A stretch of 64,000 nucleotides of DNA from Planctomycetota bacterium (GTDB taxonomy: Bacteria > Planctomycetota > UBA8742 > UBA2392), in the NCBI GenBank assembly GCA_019636215.1, contig JAHBXZ010000010.1:124001-188000 (forward strand). Reading direction: 5' to 3'. The notes under the pieces were generated by a model that was given only the letters and a program-made list of their open reading frames with translations, made no database searches and was not told where the DNA came from. Both the position numbers and the translations under genes were made by a program. This document shows, in pieces, positions 22,303 through 30,282 of this stretch (the stretch's first letter is position 1; the number at the start of each line of letters is the position of its first letter).

Positions 22303-24390
22303 ATGGCGGAAGACCCCGACCAAATCCAGCCGTCGCTGCAGGCGAAACTGGTCGCCCGTTTGCGGCTGCAACGCCTGCTGTTCGGCGTGCTGGCGGCCGT
22401 GCTGGTAACCGGTGCCGCGCTGGGGCTTTCGGCCTTCCGCCGCATGCAGTGGTCGCTGTCCCAGGCAGAGCGCGAAGCCGAATCCGCCCGTGCCGACACC
22501 CTGGCGGCGGCGGCCCGAAGCCGTGACCTGGAACAGCAGAAAGAACAGGCGCGCCAGGAATCTGACGCGATCTCGCGCGCTCTGGGGCTGGCCAGTGCGC
22601 GCATGGCGGTGCAGGAATCCCGGGCCGGAGCCCAGGACCGCGCGCGCGAGCTGTTGCAGGACTCCCAGCGCTATGGCGCGCCGCCCTGGTGGCCGCTGGC
22701 GGCGCATGGCGCGCGCGAAACCACAGTGCGCTTTCGCGGCAGCCTGCACCCCGACGCGCCGATTGCCTGTGGGCAGGTCACGCCCGACGGCACGCGCCTG
22801 ATTGTGGCCCGCAACGTGCCGGGCGCCTGTGTGCTGGAACTCTACGACGCCCAGGATGGCGCGCTGGTGGCCTCGGGTTCGCCCCCGCTTGCGGCAGACC
22901 GCGCCCCGCCCCTGGCAGAGGCCCTGGCGCTGGCCGCCGACGGCCGCCGCTTCGTGCTGGCCGCACAGGGTCGCCTGTTCGCCGGCGAGGCCGCGCAGGA
23001 TTCCCTGCGATTTGTGGACATCAACGCGCCCGGCGCTCGTGTCACGCACCTGTGCTCGCGCCCGGACCTTTCAGCAACGCTGGTCTGCCGCGGCACCGAC
23101 GGCCTGTTCCTGCTGCAATCGGGCGCGGCCTGGACGCTTCGAACCGTGCCCGTGCCCCGGGGCGAGGCCCGCGCCGCCTGCTTTGGCGGGCCCGGCGAGG
23201 TGTACCTGGCCGACAGCGCCAACCTGTACCGGGCGCGCGAGGACGGGCCGTTTCTGCCCCTGTGCGAACTCGGCCTTGAACCCGAGAGCGTGCGCATCGG
23301 CATCGCGGGCGGCGGCATTGCCGTGGCGGCCCGCACGCCCACCGAGCTTGAGCATTTCATCATTGAGGTGCCCGGCGACCGCGTGCGCATGCGCGCGCGC
23401 CACGAGCTTACCGGCCGCGCCGACGGCACGCTGCAGATGCTGGCCGACGGCACAGTCATGACCGGCGTGGGTGCCGGCCGCGCGCTGGAGTTCCGGCCCG
23501 GCCGCAGCCTGGAGCGCGCCCTGGGTGGCATCGGCCTGAGTTTCGCGGCATGGCACCCGCTGGGACTGCTGTTTGGCAACGCGCAGGGTGAACTCGGCCT
23601 GCGCGCGATCAGCGGCGACCCCGGTGTGTCGGTTGCGGCGCTGGCCCCCCAGCTGGAGGCCGCGGCCCAGCCCTTCGGGTTTGTCACGGTCAGCCCTGAC
23701 GGCGACCGCGCCGCCTGGCTGCCATCGGCCCCGCTGGTGCCTTTGCCGGGCGCAAGCCGCGTGTGGCTGGCCGGACAGCGCATTGCCTACACGGTGGGCG
23801 ACAACTCGTTGTGGCTGGACCGCGAAGGTGTGATCCCCGGCAAGCTGCTGGGTGCGGGCGAAGGCGGGCTGCTGCTGTGGCGCGAGACCGGCCTGTGGGT
23901 CGAGCGCAGCGGAGCCGCCGGCCAGGCCCTGGCGGGCGGCACGACGGCCGCACCGGACGAAGTGTGTGTCTCGGCCAACTTTGCGGCCGCGGTGCTGCGC
24001 CGTCAGGATTCGCTGTTTTACACCGACCTGCGCGGCGACCCGCTGCCGATTGGCCGCCGCGGCGATTCTTCGACGGACCTGTTCAGCCTTTCTGCCGACG
24101 GCAGGCACCTGGCGCTGGTGTCGGGCGCCGCCGCCACGGTGCGCCCGGCCGCCGGTGGGCCGGAACGCGCGCTGCTGCTGGAGTCACCGCCGCGCTGCGT
24201 CGCGCTGCTGTTTGACGGCACGGTGCTGGCCTGCGCACTGTCGGGCGCGCTGGTGTTGTACGAGGTGCAGGGCGGCCGCGAACTTGCGCGCTTTGCGGGC
24301 GCCGTGAGTTCCATGGCGGCCACGCCGCAAAACGACCTGCTGCTGGTGTGCAACGGTGTGCTGCGCAAGCTCGCTTTTGCCGCTCGTTGA
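22303..24390 (+). CDS. Anchored beta-propeller (WD40-like) protein
   Basis: A 695-residue protein. The cytosolic N-terminus (~22) is followed by one membrane helix (~23-46, LLFGVLAAVLVTGAALGLSAF), a coiled coil (~48-100, QAEREAESARADTLAAAARSR) and a long beta-rich region with repeated D-G-x-R/x-L-A blades (VTPDGTRLIVARN, LAADGRRFVLAA, VSPDGDRAAWL, LSADGRHLALVSG). The layout is that of the extracytoplasmic half of planctomycete Ser/Thr kinases, but no kinase domain is present. Probably a scaffold or sensor. It is transcribed divergently from the DAHP synthase gene. Confidence 0.8.
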   Translation: MAEDPDQIQPSLQAKLVARLRLQRLLFGVLAAVLVTGAALGLSAFRRMQWSLSQAEREAESARADTLAAAARSRDLEQQKEQARQESDAISRALGLASARMAVQESRAGAQDRARELLQDSQRYGAPPWWPLAAHGARETTVRFRGSLHPDAPIACGQVTPDGTRLIVARNVPGACVLELYDAQDGALVASGSPPLAADRAPPLAEALALAADGRRFVLAAQGRLFAGEAAQDSLRFVDINAPGARVTHLCSRPDLSATLVCRGTDGLFLLQSGAAWTLRTVPVPRGEARAACFGGPGEVYLADSANLYRAREDGPFLPLCELGLEPESVRIGIAGGGIAVAARTPTELEHFIIEVPGDRVRMRARHELTGRADGTLQMLADGTVMTGVGAGRALEFRPGRSLERALGGIGLSFAAWHPLGLLFGNAQGELGLRAISGDPGVSVAALAPQLEAAAQPFGFVTVSPDGDRAAWLPSAPLVPLPGASRVWLAGQRIAYTVGDNSLWLDREGVIPGKLLGAGEGGLLLWRETGLWVERSGAAGQALAGGTTAAPDEVCVSANFAAAVLRRQDSLFYTDLRGDPLPIGRRGDSSTDLFSLSADGRHLALVSGAAATVRPAAGGPERALLLESPPRCVALLFDGTVLACALSGALVLYEVQGGRELARFAGAVSSMAATPQNDLLLVCNGVLRKLAFAAR

Positions 24391-24450
24391 CACGGCGCGG
24401 GCCGCGGGCGGCAACCCGGTGGGTGGCGTGCCGGGAGCCGGGGTGTCCGA

Positions 24451-25023
24451 TCAGTGCGGTATCGACTTCAGCACCGCCTTGCCGCGCGGCGAGATGCGAT
24501 AGCCCGTGCCAAGACTTTCCGTCAGGCCGAGGTTCTTGAGCTTGCGGATGTGCAGCTTGAGCCAGGCTTTGTCGCGTCCCAGCAGGTCGGCCAGGTCGCC
24601 GGCGCGGCGGCCTTCGTGTTTGGCAATGGCTTGCAGAGTTGCGCGGGTCCAGGCCCCGGCCTTGTCCAGGCGCGCCAGCTTGGCCAGCAGGGTTGCGAGC
24701 TGGTCGGGCGTGAGTTGCGCGTGTTGGCGCAGGGCGATGCGCGGGTCAGCGCCGAACAGGCGAAACCGAATGCGATAGAGCTGCCCCTGGCGCTGTGCGG
24801 CCAGATCGGCGCGCAGTGCCGCAAGATCCGCAAACCCGGCGGCCTTGGCATCGGCCAGCTTCAGCGATTCCGGGGCGATGGCGGCAACTTCGTCAATCGC
24901 AAGCAGGCCCACGGCGGTGTGCAAAGTGCCGCCGGATTTGACGGTAGGCTTCCGCCAGCAGCGGAACGCGGCCGTGATGCGGCCGCCAGCAATGCCGTCC
25001 AGGATGTGCTGTTTGAACAGCAT
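24451..25023 (-). CDS. ASCH domain protein with winged helix
   Basis: A 190-residue protein beginning MLFKQHILDGIAGGRITAAF, followed by RCWRKPTVKSGGTLHTAVGLLAIDEV, an ASCH-type beta-barrel (RNA-binding, related to PUA). The second half (~125-190) is a winged helix: HEGRRAGDLADLLGRDKAWLKLHIRKLKNLGLTESLGTGYRISPRG. ASCH proteins are proposed to bind RNA or modified nucleotides in translation or RNA processing. ATG 25023 is chosen because the family starts there; the longer frame runs into repeat DNA. Confidence 0.85.
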   Translation of the reverse strand: MLFKQHILDGIAGGRITAAFRCWRKPTVKSGGTLHTAVGLLAIDEVAAIAPESLKLADAKAAGFADLAALRADLAAQRQGQLYRIRFRLFGADPRIALRQHAQLTPDQLATLLAKLARLDKAGAWTRATLQAIAKHEGRRAGDLADLLGRDKAWLKLHIRKLKNLGLTESLGTGYRISPRGKAVLKSIPH

Positions 25024-25040
25024 GACCCAAGCAAACGAAG

Positions 25041-25068
25041 CAGGAGCCCCAAGCGCAAGCGCGCGGCA
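25041..25068 (+). repeat. Dispersed AAGCGCAAGCG repeat, variant copy
   Basis: CAGGAGCCCCAAGCGCAAGC followed by GCGCGGCA, one substitution and a diverged end relative to the 31-bp copies at 3699 and 6297. It lies upstream of the ASCH gene, directly beside the palindrome array. Confidence 0.7.
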
Positions 25069-25094
25069 CGTCCCGCGTGCGTTGGCCATTGGTG

Positions 25095-25190
25095 GCATCG
25101 GCGTCCCGCCGATGCGTTTCTACGCGTGTCTCGCGCGTGGCAGGGCATGGCCGAGACGGCCATGCAGACGCATCGCCGAGACGGCGATGC
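25095..25190. repeat. Array of three palindromes with GRGAC loops
   Basis: GCATCGGC-GTCCC-GCCGATGC (25095-25115; the loop is GGGAC on the other strand), GCATGGCC-GAGAC-GGCCATGC (25145-25165) and GCATCGCC-GAGAC-GGCGATGC (25170-25190). Stems differ with compensating changes while the loop is kept. The family recurs at 5241-5287. Confidence 0.85.
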
Positions 25191-25208
25191 CACTGAAGCG
25201 GCGTTGCG

Positions 25209-26051
25209 TTAGACCCCAACCGCTTCGGGCAGGAACGTGTGGGCGAGCTTCTTGCGTTCTTCCTCGAGCTTGCCGCTCTGGCTGTAGAAGTTGAACGGGT
25301 TGTCCCACACCACGCGCTGGATCTGCTCCTCGGTGAAGCCGTTGCGGCGCAGTTCGCCTACGGTGCGCGGCACGTTCAGGCAGTCGCTGGGGCCCCAATC
25401 GGCGCTGCTGTTCAGCATCATGCGTTCGGTGCCGAACTTCTTGAGAATGTTGCAGGCGCGCTCGGGCGAAAGTTTGGTCACGGGGTAGATCGTGTGCCCT
25501 GCCCAGTAGCCGGCCTCTTTGGTGATCGGGATCGTCTCTTCGTTGTTGTGGTCGATCAGCACCATGTCGGGGTTCATGCCGACTTCTTTGCAGGTGTCGA
25601 TGATGCGCTTGGTGCCCTTGAACTTTTCGCGGTGCGGGGTGTGCACCATGATCGGCAGGTTCACCTGCTTGGCCAGTTCAAGCTGCTTGAGCAGGTATTC
25701 TTCTTCTTTGGGGGTGTGGGCATCCAGGCCGATTTCGCCGATTGCCAGGCACATCGGGTGCTTCACCCATTGCGGCAGGATCGCCATCACGTCTTTGTTC
25801 ACGCGGTCGTCCCCGGCTTCTTTGGGGTTCAGGCCGATCGTGCAGAAGTGTTTGATTCCGTAATCGGCGGCGCGCTTGACTTCGTAATCCGTCAGGTGGT
25901 GAAAGTAGTCGATGAACGTGCCCACGTTAGTGCGGGGCTGGCCCAGCCAGAACTGGGGCTCGGTGATGTGCGTAATGCCCGCCGCGGCCATTTTTTCATA
26001 GTCGTCGGTGACGCGGCTGATCATGTGGATGTGCGGTTCCCAGATTCGCAT
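25209..26051 (-). CDS. eboC: TatD-family hydrolase, EboC-like
   Basis: A 280-residue TIM-barrel metal-dependent hydrolase. MRIWEPHIHMISRVTDDYE has the metal-binding HxH at the barrel start; FWLGQPRTNVGTFIDYFHHL, CLAIGEIGLD (metal Glu), MVHTPHRE, VLIDHNNEET and MLNSSADWGPSD follow in the order seen in EboC. In ebo clusters EboC helps move a metabolite precursor to the periplasm, but none of the other ebo genes is present here, so either the cluster is elsewhere or this is a stand-alone homologue. ATG 26051 has GAGGAA 6 bases upstream. Confidence 0.8.
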   Translation of the reverse strand: MRIWEPHIHMISRVTDDYEKMAAAGITHITEPQFWLGQPRTNVGTFIDYFHHLTDYEVKRAADYGIKHFCTIGLNPKEAGDDRVNKDVMAILPQWVKHPMCLAIGEIGLDAHTPKEEEYLLKQLELAKQVNLPIMVHTPHREKFKGTKRIIDTCKEVGMNPDMVLIDHNNEETIPITKEAGYWAGHTIYPVTKLSPERACNILKKFGTERMMLNSSADWGPSDCLNVPRTVGELRRNGFTEEQIQRVVWDNPFNFYSQSGKLEEERKKLAHTFLPEAVGV

Positions 26052-26189
26052 GGCTGGTTCCTCGTATGCGCCCCAAGTCGCGACGGCCCAGCAAGCTGGA
26101 ACTACCCCGTCGCTCCCGCACCTGGCTGAAGCAGCCGGTCGGGCCACTCATTCTGCCATTAAGTGCCGCAACTTGGCGCGGCATGACCA

Positions 26190-26219
26190 GAAAAACAGGG
26201 GGCCCATTGGGCCCCCTGT
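26190..26219 (-). terminator. Rho-independent terminator of the vWA gene
   Basis: Read on the minus strand, an 11-bp stem (ACAGGGGGCCC / GGGCCCCCTGT, 3-base loop) is followed at once by TTTTT (26194-26190). It lies 18 bases after the stop of the vWA gene. Confidence 0.92.
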
Positions 26220-26236
26220 CTGGTTTGTCACGGGCA

Positions 26237-27964
26237 TCAGTTGCCGCTGATCATCTTCACCTGGCCGCCCAGCGCCTGGCGGGCGATGCCCTGCAGCATG
26301 CTGTAGCTGACCTCGCCGATGCCCACAATGTTGATTTCGCACTTGCGGAACAGGTTCATGCGCCGCACGTCGTCCACAATGAACTGGCCCTGCCCGGCGC
26401 CCAGCCAGTAGCCGTACGGGCCAGGAAAGCGCAGCACTTCCTGGTCCGGCATCTTGGTGCGGGTTTCCGGGTCGCCGGTCTGGTCCTGCGGGTCGCGCTT
26501 GTCCTGGATCGCCCAGTCGTCGTCGGTGGGGTCGCCGTCGGAAAGGATGAACACGGTGTCGGCGCCGTCGGTGAAGGTGCCGGCGTCGACATATTCAAAC
26601 TCCTTGATCGGGCCGCCGCGCTTGGCCTTGAACGCGCGGTGCACCCCGCCGTGCAGGTTTGTGTCGCCCCACAGCGTGCCATCCTTGCGGATGTCCGTGG
26701 GCGGGCCCGGGCGGATGTTGTCAAGCTCGCGGATTGCGGCCTGCACGTTCTGGGCGCTGGCGGGCACCAGCCCCTTGGTGCTGTTGAAGAACTTGGCCTC
26801 GGTGCCAAATCCGATCACGCAGAACTCCTGGTCCGGCCGCAGGGACTTCAGGCTCAGCTTCAGGTACTCGCGGGCCACATGGAAGCGCACCTTGATTTTG
26901 TCCCAGGGCAGGTCGTCGGCCATGTCCTTTTCTTTTTCGGGCTCTTTTTCCTCGGGCTTCTGGGGGCCGCCGGGGTTGCCCTTTTCGCCGCGACCGGGTG
27001 TGGTCGGCCCGCGGGGCGGCGGCGGCTTCTTGATCTCTTCCTTTTCCTTGACGCTGACGGGCTTCATCATGGAGTCCGAAAGGTCAATCACATAGGCAAT
27101 CCGCTTGCCGCTGGCTTCCAGGCCCACGAACTTGGTGGGCGGTGGCACCGCGCGGTACTTGCTGTTGGAAGGGTCTTCAGCCTTCTGCGGGTTCAGCAGC
27201 TTGTCCAGCCAGGGCGCGGCATTGATGTACAGCTGCTGGGTGCTGAAGATCTCGCGGAAGTAACGGGCCATGACCAGCTTGGTGCGGTCGTGGGTGTGTT
27301 TTTCGTCGATCATCGGGATGAACTTCAGCCCGAAGTTACGGAAGTTGTCCGTGCCCAGCTCGTGGGCGCGGGCATACCACATGCGCGCGAAGGTTTCCGT
27401 CAGCACAATGCGGTCAATTCCGGCCTTGGTATCCAGCAGCGCAGGCAGCAGTTCAATCATCAGCGGCAGGCACTGTTCGCTGTTTTGCTCGGCCATGGCC
27501 TCCAGGGCTGCGGCGCGCAAGAACAGGTTCTTCTTGGTGTCCTTGGCCGTCGCGATCAGCTCGTCGTCGCCCAGGTACCCGTTGGCCACAATCAGCCCTC
27601 GGTACCACAGCCACGCGTCCTCGGGCTTGATGTTCTTGTCGCGCAGTTCCTTCCAGGTGGCCAGGTGTTCCTCGCCATTGAGGTACTGGGCCATGATGCT
27701 GGCCAGCAGGTACTTCACCTGGTCCTTGGGGTCTTCCGGCTTGGGATAGTTGTCGGCCAGGATCTTCATCGCGCGCAGGTCGCCCGTCTGGGCCAGCTTC
27801 ACGCGGCCGCGGGTGCGCATCTGCAACGATGGGCGCTTGATGTAGTCGTCGTAGGCAACCTTGGCCGGGCCGTAATCACTTACCTGGCTTTGGCTCAGGG
27901 TGCTGGTGATGGCGACAATCGCCGCCACGGCGACTACGCGCAGTGCTACGGAATGGAATCTCAT
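26237..27964 (-). CDS. Secreted von Willebrand factor type A protein
   Basis: A 575-residue protein with an N-terminal signal sequence (~1-30, ALRVVAVAAIVAITSTLSQS). The first half is helical (TPR/HEAT-like). A vWA domain begins near residue 288 (IAYVIDLSDSMMKP, the D-x-S-x-S MIDAS motif) and includes DTNLHGGVHRAF and VFILSDGDPTDDDW. A Pro/Glu/Lys-rich insert of ~45 residues interrupts the domain after the first strand. It probably binds a metal-dependent partner or surface ligand. ATG 27964 follows GGAGG...GAGGCAG. A clear terminator makes it a single-gene transcript. Confidence 0.85.
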   Translation of the reverse strand: MRFHSVALRVVAVAAIVAITSTLSQSQVSDYGPAKVAYDDYIKRPSLQMRTRGRVKLAQTGDLRAMKILADNYPKPEDPKDQVKYLLASIMAQYLNGEEHLATWKELRDKNIKPEDAWLWYRGLIVANGYLGDDELIATAKDTKKNLFLRAAALEAMAEQNSEQCLPLMIELLPALLDTKAGIDRIVLTETFARMWYARAHELGTDNFRNFGLKFIPMIDEKHTHDRTKLVMARYFREIFSTQQLYINAAPWLDKLLNPQKAEDPSNSKYRAVPPPTKFVGLEASGKRIAYVIDLSDSMMKPVSVKEKEEIKKPPPPRGPTTPGRGEKGNPGGPQKPEEKEPEKEKDMADDLPWDKIKVRFHVAREYLKLSLKSLRPDQEFCVIGFGTEAKFFNSTKGLVPASAQNVQAAIRELDNIRPGPPTDIRKDGTLWGDTNLHGGVHRAFKAKRGGPIKEFEYVDAGTFTDGADTVFILSDGDPTDDDWAIQDKRDPQDQTGDPETRTKMPDQEVLRFPGPYGYWLGAGQGQFIVDDVRRMNLFRKCEINIVGIGEVSYSMLQGIARQALGGQVKMISGN

Positions 27965-28375
27965 CTGCCTCGGTCCTCCAAAACTCAGCAGGCCCCGGGA
28001 GGGGCTGCGGCTCGCACCTCTCCTCAAGAGATGCCTGATTGTGCCCAGCGGAACCTCGATACAAACGACCCCTGCGTGTGCGGGTTCAATCCTTACCACC
28101 GGGTTCGGTTGTATGACATGAGTGTGATTGGAAGGCGCGGGATTACTTGTGGAAAGCGGAAAGCTAAGGAAAGGGATAGGCGTAAACGCAAGTGCTTTCT
28201 GGTACTTGCGTTAGGGTGAAACGTGGCAGGCAGGAGCCGCCAGGCCGGAGGTATGAGCATGCGCCAGGTCCCGGGACTTCGCACTTCGAAGTTCTCACCC
28301 CGCACTTCGAACGCCGCAGCCGGCACCCCGCACTTCCCCGTTGCAACCGCAACTCCGCCCGCTTGAATCGATGCC
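27965..28375. other. 411-base gene-free region with local repeats
   Basis: No gene found. It contains a 9-bp inverted repeat (AACGCAAGT...ACTTGCGTT, about 28184-28212) and three tandem-like occurrences of CGCACTTC(GAA) between about 28278 and 28335. It separates the divergent vWA and purQ genes and must hold both promoters; I could not identify them. Confidence 0.6.
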
Positions 28376-29164
28376 ATGAGCAAACCCCGCGTACTTGTCC
28401 TTCGGGCTGCCGGCACCAACTGCGAGCGCGAAACCGCCTGGACCTTCGAACAGGCCGGCGCGCAATCGCAGACCCTGCACGTCAACGAGCTGCTGCGCGA
28501 CCCTCAGCGCCTGCGTGAGTTCCAGTTGCTGGCCATCCCCGGCGGCTTCAGTTACGGCGACGACCTGGGCAGCGGCGTGGTGTTTGCCAACCAGTTGCGC
28601 ACCAAGCTGCGGCCCGAGATCGAGCGTTTCATTGAGGACGGCAAACTGGCGCTGGGCATCTGCAACGGCTTTCAGGTGCTGCTGCGCGCCGGCCTGCTGA
28701 CCGGCCGCGACGTGTTTGACGACCCCCCGCGCGCCACCCTGGCCTTCAACCTGATCGGCCGCTACAACGACCTGTGGGTGGATCTGCGCATTGTCAGTGA
28801 AAAGACACCCTTTGTTTCCGGCCGCAAGATTGTCAGCTTCCCCGTTGCCCACGCCGAGGGCCGCTTCACCGCGCCCCCGGAAGTGCTGGACGAACTTGAG
28901 GCCGACAACCAGATCGTGTTCCAGTACGTCGACACCAGCGGCCGCCCGACCCAGCAATACCCTTTCAACCCCAACGGCGCCGACCGCGCGATTGCCGGCA
29001 TCTGCAGCAAGAGCGGCCAGGTGCTGGGCCTGATGCCGCACCCGGAACGCAACGTGCGGCACTTTCACCACCCGGACTGGAAACGCCTGCCCAGGCGCGA
29101 GTGGGGCGACGGCTTTGAACTGTTCCAGAACGCCGTAAGCCGCGCCGGACAACTGGTAAGCTGA
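28376..29164 (+). CDS. purQ: Phosphoribosylformylglycinamidine synthase subunit PurQ
   Basis: Glutaminase subunit of FGAM synthase, step 4 of purine biosynthesis; it hydrolyses glutamine and channels ammonia to PurL. 262 residues with a class-I amidotransferase triad: C96 in ALGICNGFQ, H222 and E224 in LMPHPER. PRVLVLRAAGTNCERET and GGFSYGDDLGSG are typical of PurQ. The last ~46 codons lie in a 140-bp block repeated at 30047-30186 after a toxin-like module. No purL or purS adjacent. Confidence 0.95.
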   Translation: MSKPRVLVLRAAGTNCERETAWTFEQAGAQSQTLHVNELLRDPQRLREFQLLAIPGGFSYGDDLGSGVVFANQLRTKLRPEIERFIEDGKLALGICNGFQVLLRAGLLTGRDVFDDPPRATLAFNLIGRYNDLWVDLRIVSEKTPFVSGRKIVSFPVAHAEGRFTAPPEVLDELEADNQIVFQYVDTSGRPTQQYPFNPNGADRAIAGICSKSGQVLGLMPHPERNVRHFHHPDWKRLPRREWGDGFELFQNAVSRAGQLVS

Positions 29165-29166
29165 CC
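29027..29166 (+). repeat. 140-bp direct repeat, copy 1 (3' end of purQ)
   Basis: Matches 30047-30186 at a constant offset of 1020 bases with only three mismatches (29044, 29094, 29095). It covers the catalytic His/Glu segment of purQ through its stop codon plus 2-3 bases. Confidence 0.97.
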
Positions 29167-29343
29167 CGGCCGCTCTCAGCCACCCGCAAGCCCGCCGCAA
29201 CCGTCATCGCTGAGGATTCTGTTTCAGGCCGCAGAACCTGGTGTTCAACGGGCTGGGCGTCTGGCGGCGCACGATGACTTTGCCGATCTGGGTCAGTCGG
29301 CCCGCCGTGGACAAAGCTGGGTGAGGTCCGATGATGACCAGTG

Positions 29344-29874
29344 ATGGCGGAGCCCCTGCCGAAGAGAATCGTAGTCATCGCCGGGCCCAATGGCGCTGGC
29401 AAGACCACCTTCGCGGAAGAGTTTCTGCCCCGCGAGGCCGACTGCCCGGACTTCATCAACGCCGACCTGATTGCCCGCGGCGTATCTCCTTTTGCGCCTG
29501 ACAGGGCCGCCCTAGAGGCTGGGCGCATCATGCTGCGCCTGATCGCCTCCAGGGTGGCGGCCGGAACCAGCTTTGCCTTTGAGACGACGCTCAGCGGAGT
29601 CAGTTACGCCCGGGCCATTCCCCGTTGGAGGGCGGCTGGCTTCCATGTGAAGCTCATCTACCTCAGCCTGCCATCGCCGGAGCTGGCCCTGGCGCGGGTT
29701 CGCGCGCGGGTGGCGCAAGGTGGCCACAACGTGCCCGAAGCGACCGTGCGAAGGCGTTTTGCCCGGAGCCTGAAGAACTTTGAAAAAGTGTTTCGTGCCC
29801 TTGTGGACAGTTGGGCGTACTATGACAATTCAGGCGCGTCGCCAGAGTTGATGGATGAGGGAGAGAACGCTTGA
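29344..29874 (+). CDS. Zeta-toxin-like P-loop kinase
   Basis: A 176-residue protein with Walker A G14-PNGAGK20-TT, FINADLIARGVSPFAP (the acidic residue expected for substrate or metal binding), FETTLSG and a basic helix set (RRRFARSLKNFEKVFRAL). Chromosomal zeta toxins phosphorylate UDP-N-acetylglucosamine and block wall synthesis; short relatives like this one are often paired with a small antitoxin. It overlaps the next 60-codon gene by 4 bases. ATG 29344 is taken; a GTG lies immediately before it. Toxic activity is inferred from the family only. Confidence 0.85.
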   Translation: MAEPLPKRIVVIAGPNGAGKTTFAEEFLPREADCPDFINADLIARGVSPFAPDRAALEAGRIMLRLIASRVAAGTSFAFETTLSGVSYARAIPRWRAAGFHVKLIYLSLPSPELALARVRARVAQGGHNVPEATVRRRFARSLKNFEKVFRALVDSWAYYDNSGASPELMDEGENA

Positions 29875-30053
29875 GCTTCAAGTTGAAATCAAAGGACCCG
29901 GATATCCGCGGCTCCTACCCCGCACTCAAGCGCGCCGCCAAACGCGCCATGCAGCGGGCCATTGCAACAGGCACGCCGCTGTACGTGATGCAGGGCGGCA
30001 AGATTGTGAATCTCAATCCCGCCGGGAAGCTGGCGCGAAAGAACACGGCCTGA
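29871..30053 (+). CDS. Small basic partner of the zeta-toxin-like gene (putative antitoxin)
   Basis: A 60-residue, Lys/Arg/Ala-rich protein (KLKSKDPDIRGSYPALKRAAKR, ending GGKIVNLNPAGKLARKNTA). It begins with TTG 29871 overlapping the toxin stop (TTGA), with GGGAGAG upstream. Size, charge and coupling fit a neutralising partner, but it does not resemble epsilon antitoxins. Toxin-first order is unusual for classical TA pairs. The stop lies inside the second copy of the purQ repeat (which starts at 30047). Confidence 0.68.
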   Translation: MSFKLKSKDPDIRGSYPALKRAAKRAMQRAIATGTPLYVMQGGKIVNLNPAGKLARKNTA

Positions 30054-30186
30054 TGCCGCACCCCGAACGCAACGTGCGGCACTTTCACCACCCGGACTGG
30101 AAACGCCTGCCCAAACGCGAGTGGGGCGACGGCTTTGAACTGTTCCAGAACGCCGTAAGCCGCGCCGGACAACTGGTAAGCTGACC
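30047..30186 (+). repeat. 140-bp direct repeat, copy 2 (duplicate purQ 3' end)
   Basis: Same reading frame content as the purQ C-terminus (LMPHPERNVRHFHHPDWKRL...RAGQLVS plus stop) with one silent and one conservative (Arg to Lys) difference. It has no start of its own, so it is a gene remnant. The rest of the gap to 30282 holds nothing I recognise. Confidence 0.95.
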
Positions 30187-30282
30187 AGACACGGCACGCA
30201 CCCCGACCCAGCCCGCAAGCGAGCGCAGGCCAGAGTTCCTGTGCCACCTGTAGTCAGTCGATGCGTGATGGCCGGCTTCTGC

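Noticed and set aside
28060..28110. GGTTCAATCC resembling a tRNA T-loop
   Set aside because: The flanking bases do not form a 5-bp T-stem and no acceptor, D or anticodon arm fits upstream.
29855..30184. Plus-strand frame ending in the duplicated purQ C-terminus as a functional gene
   Set aside because: It has no plausible start for a PurQ domain and the upstream part is another frame of the toxin partner; it is a remnant.
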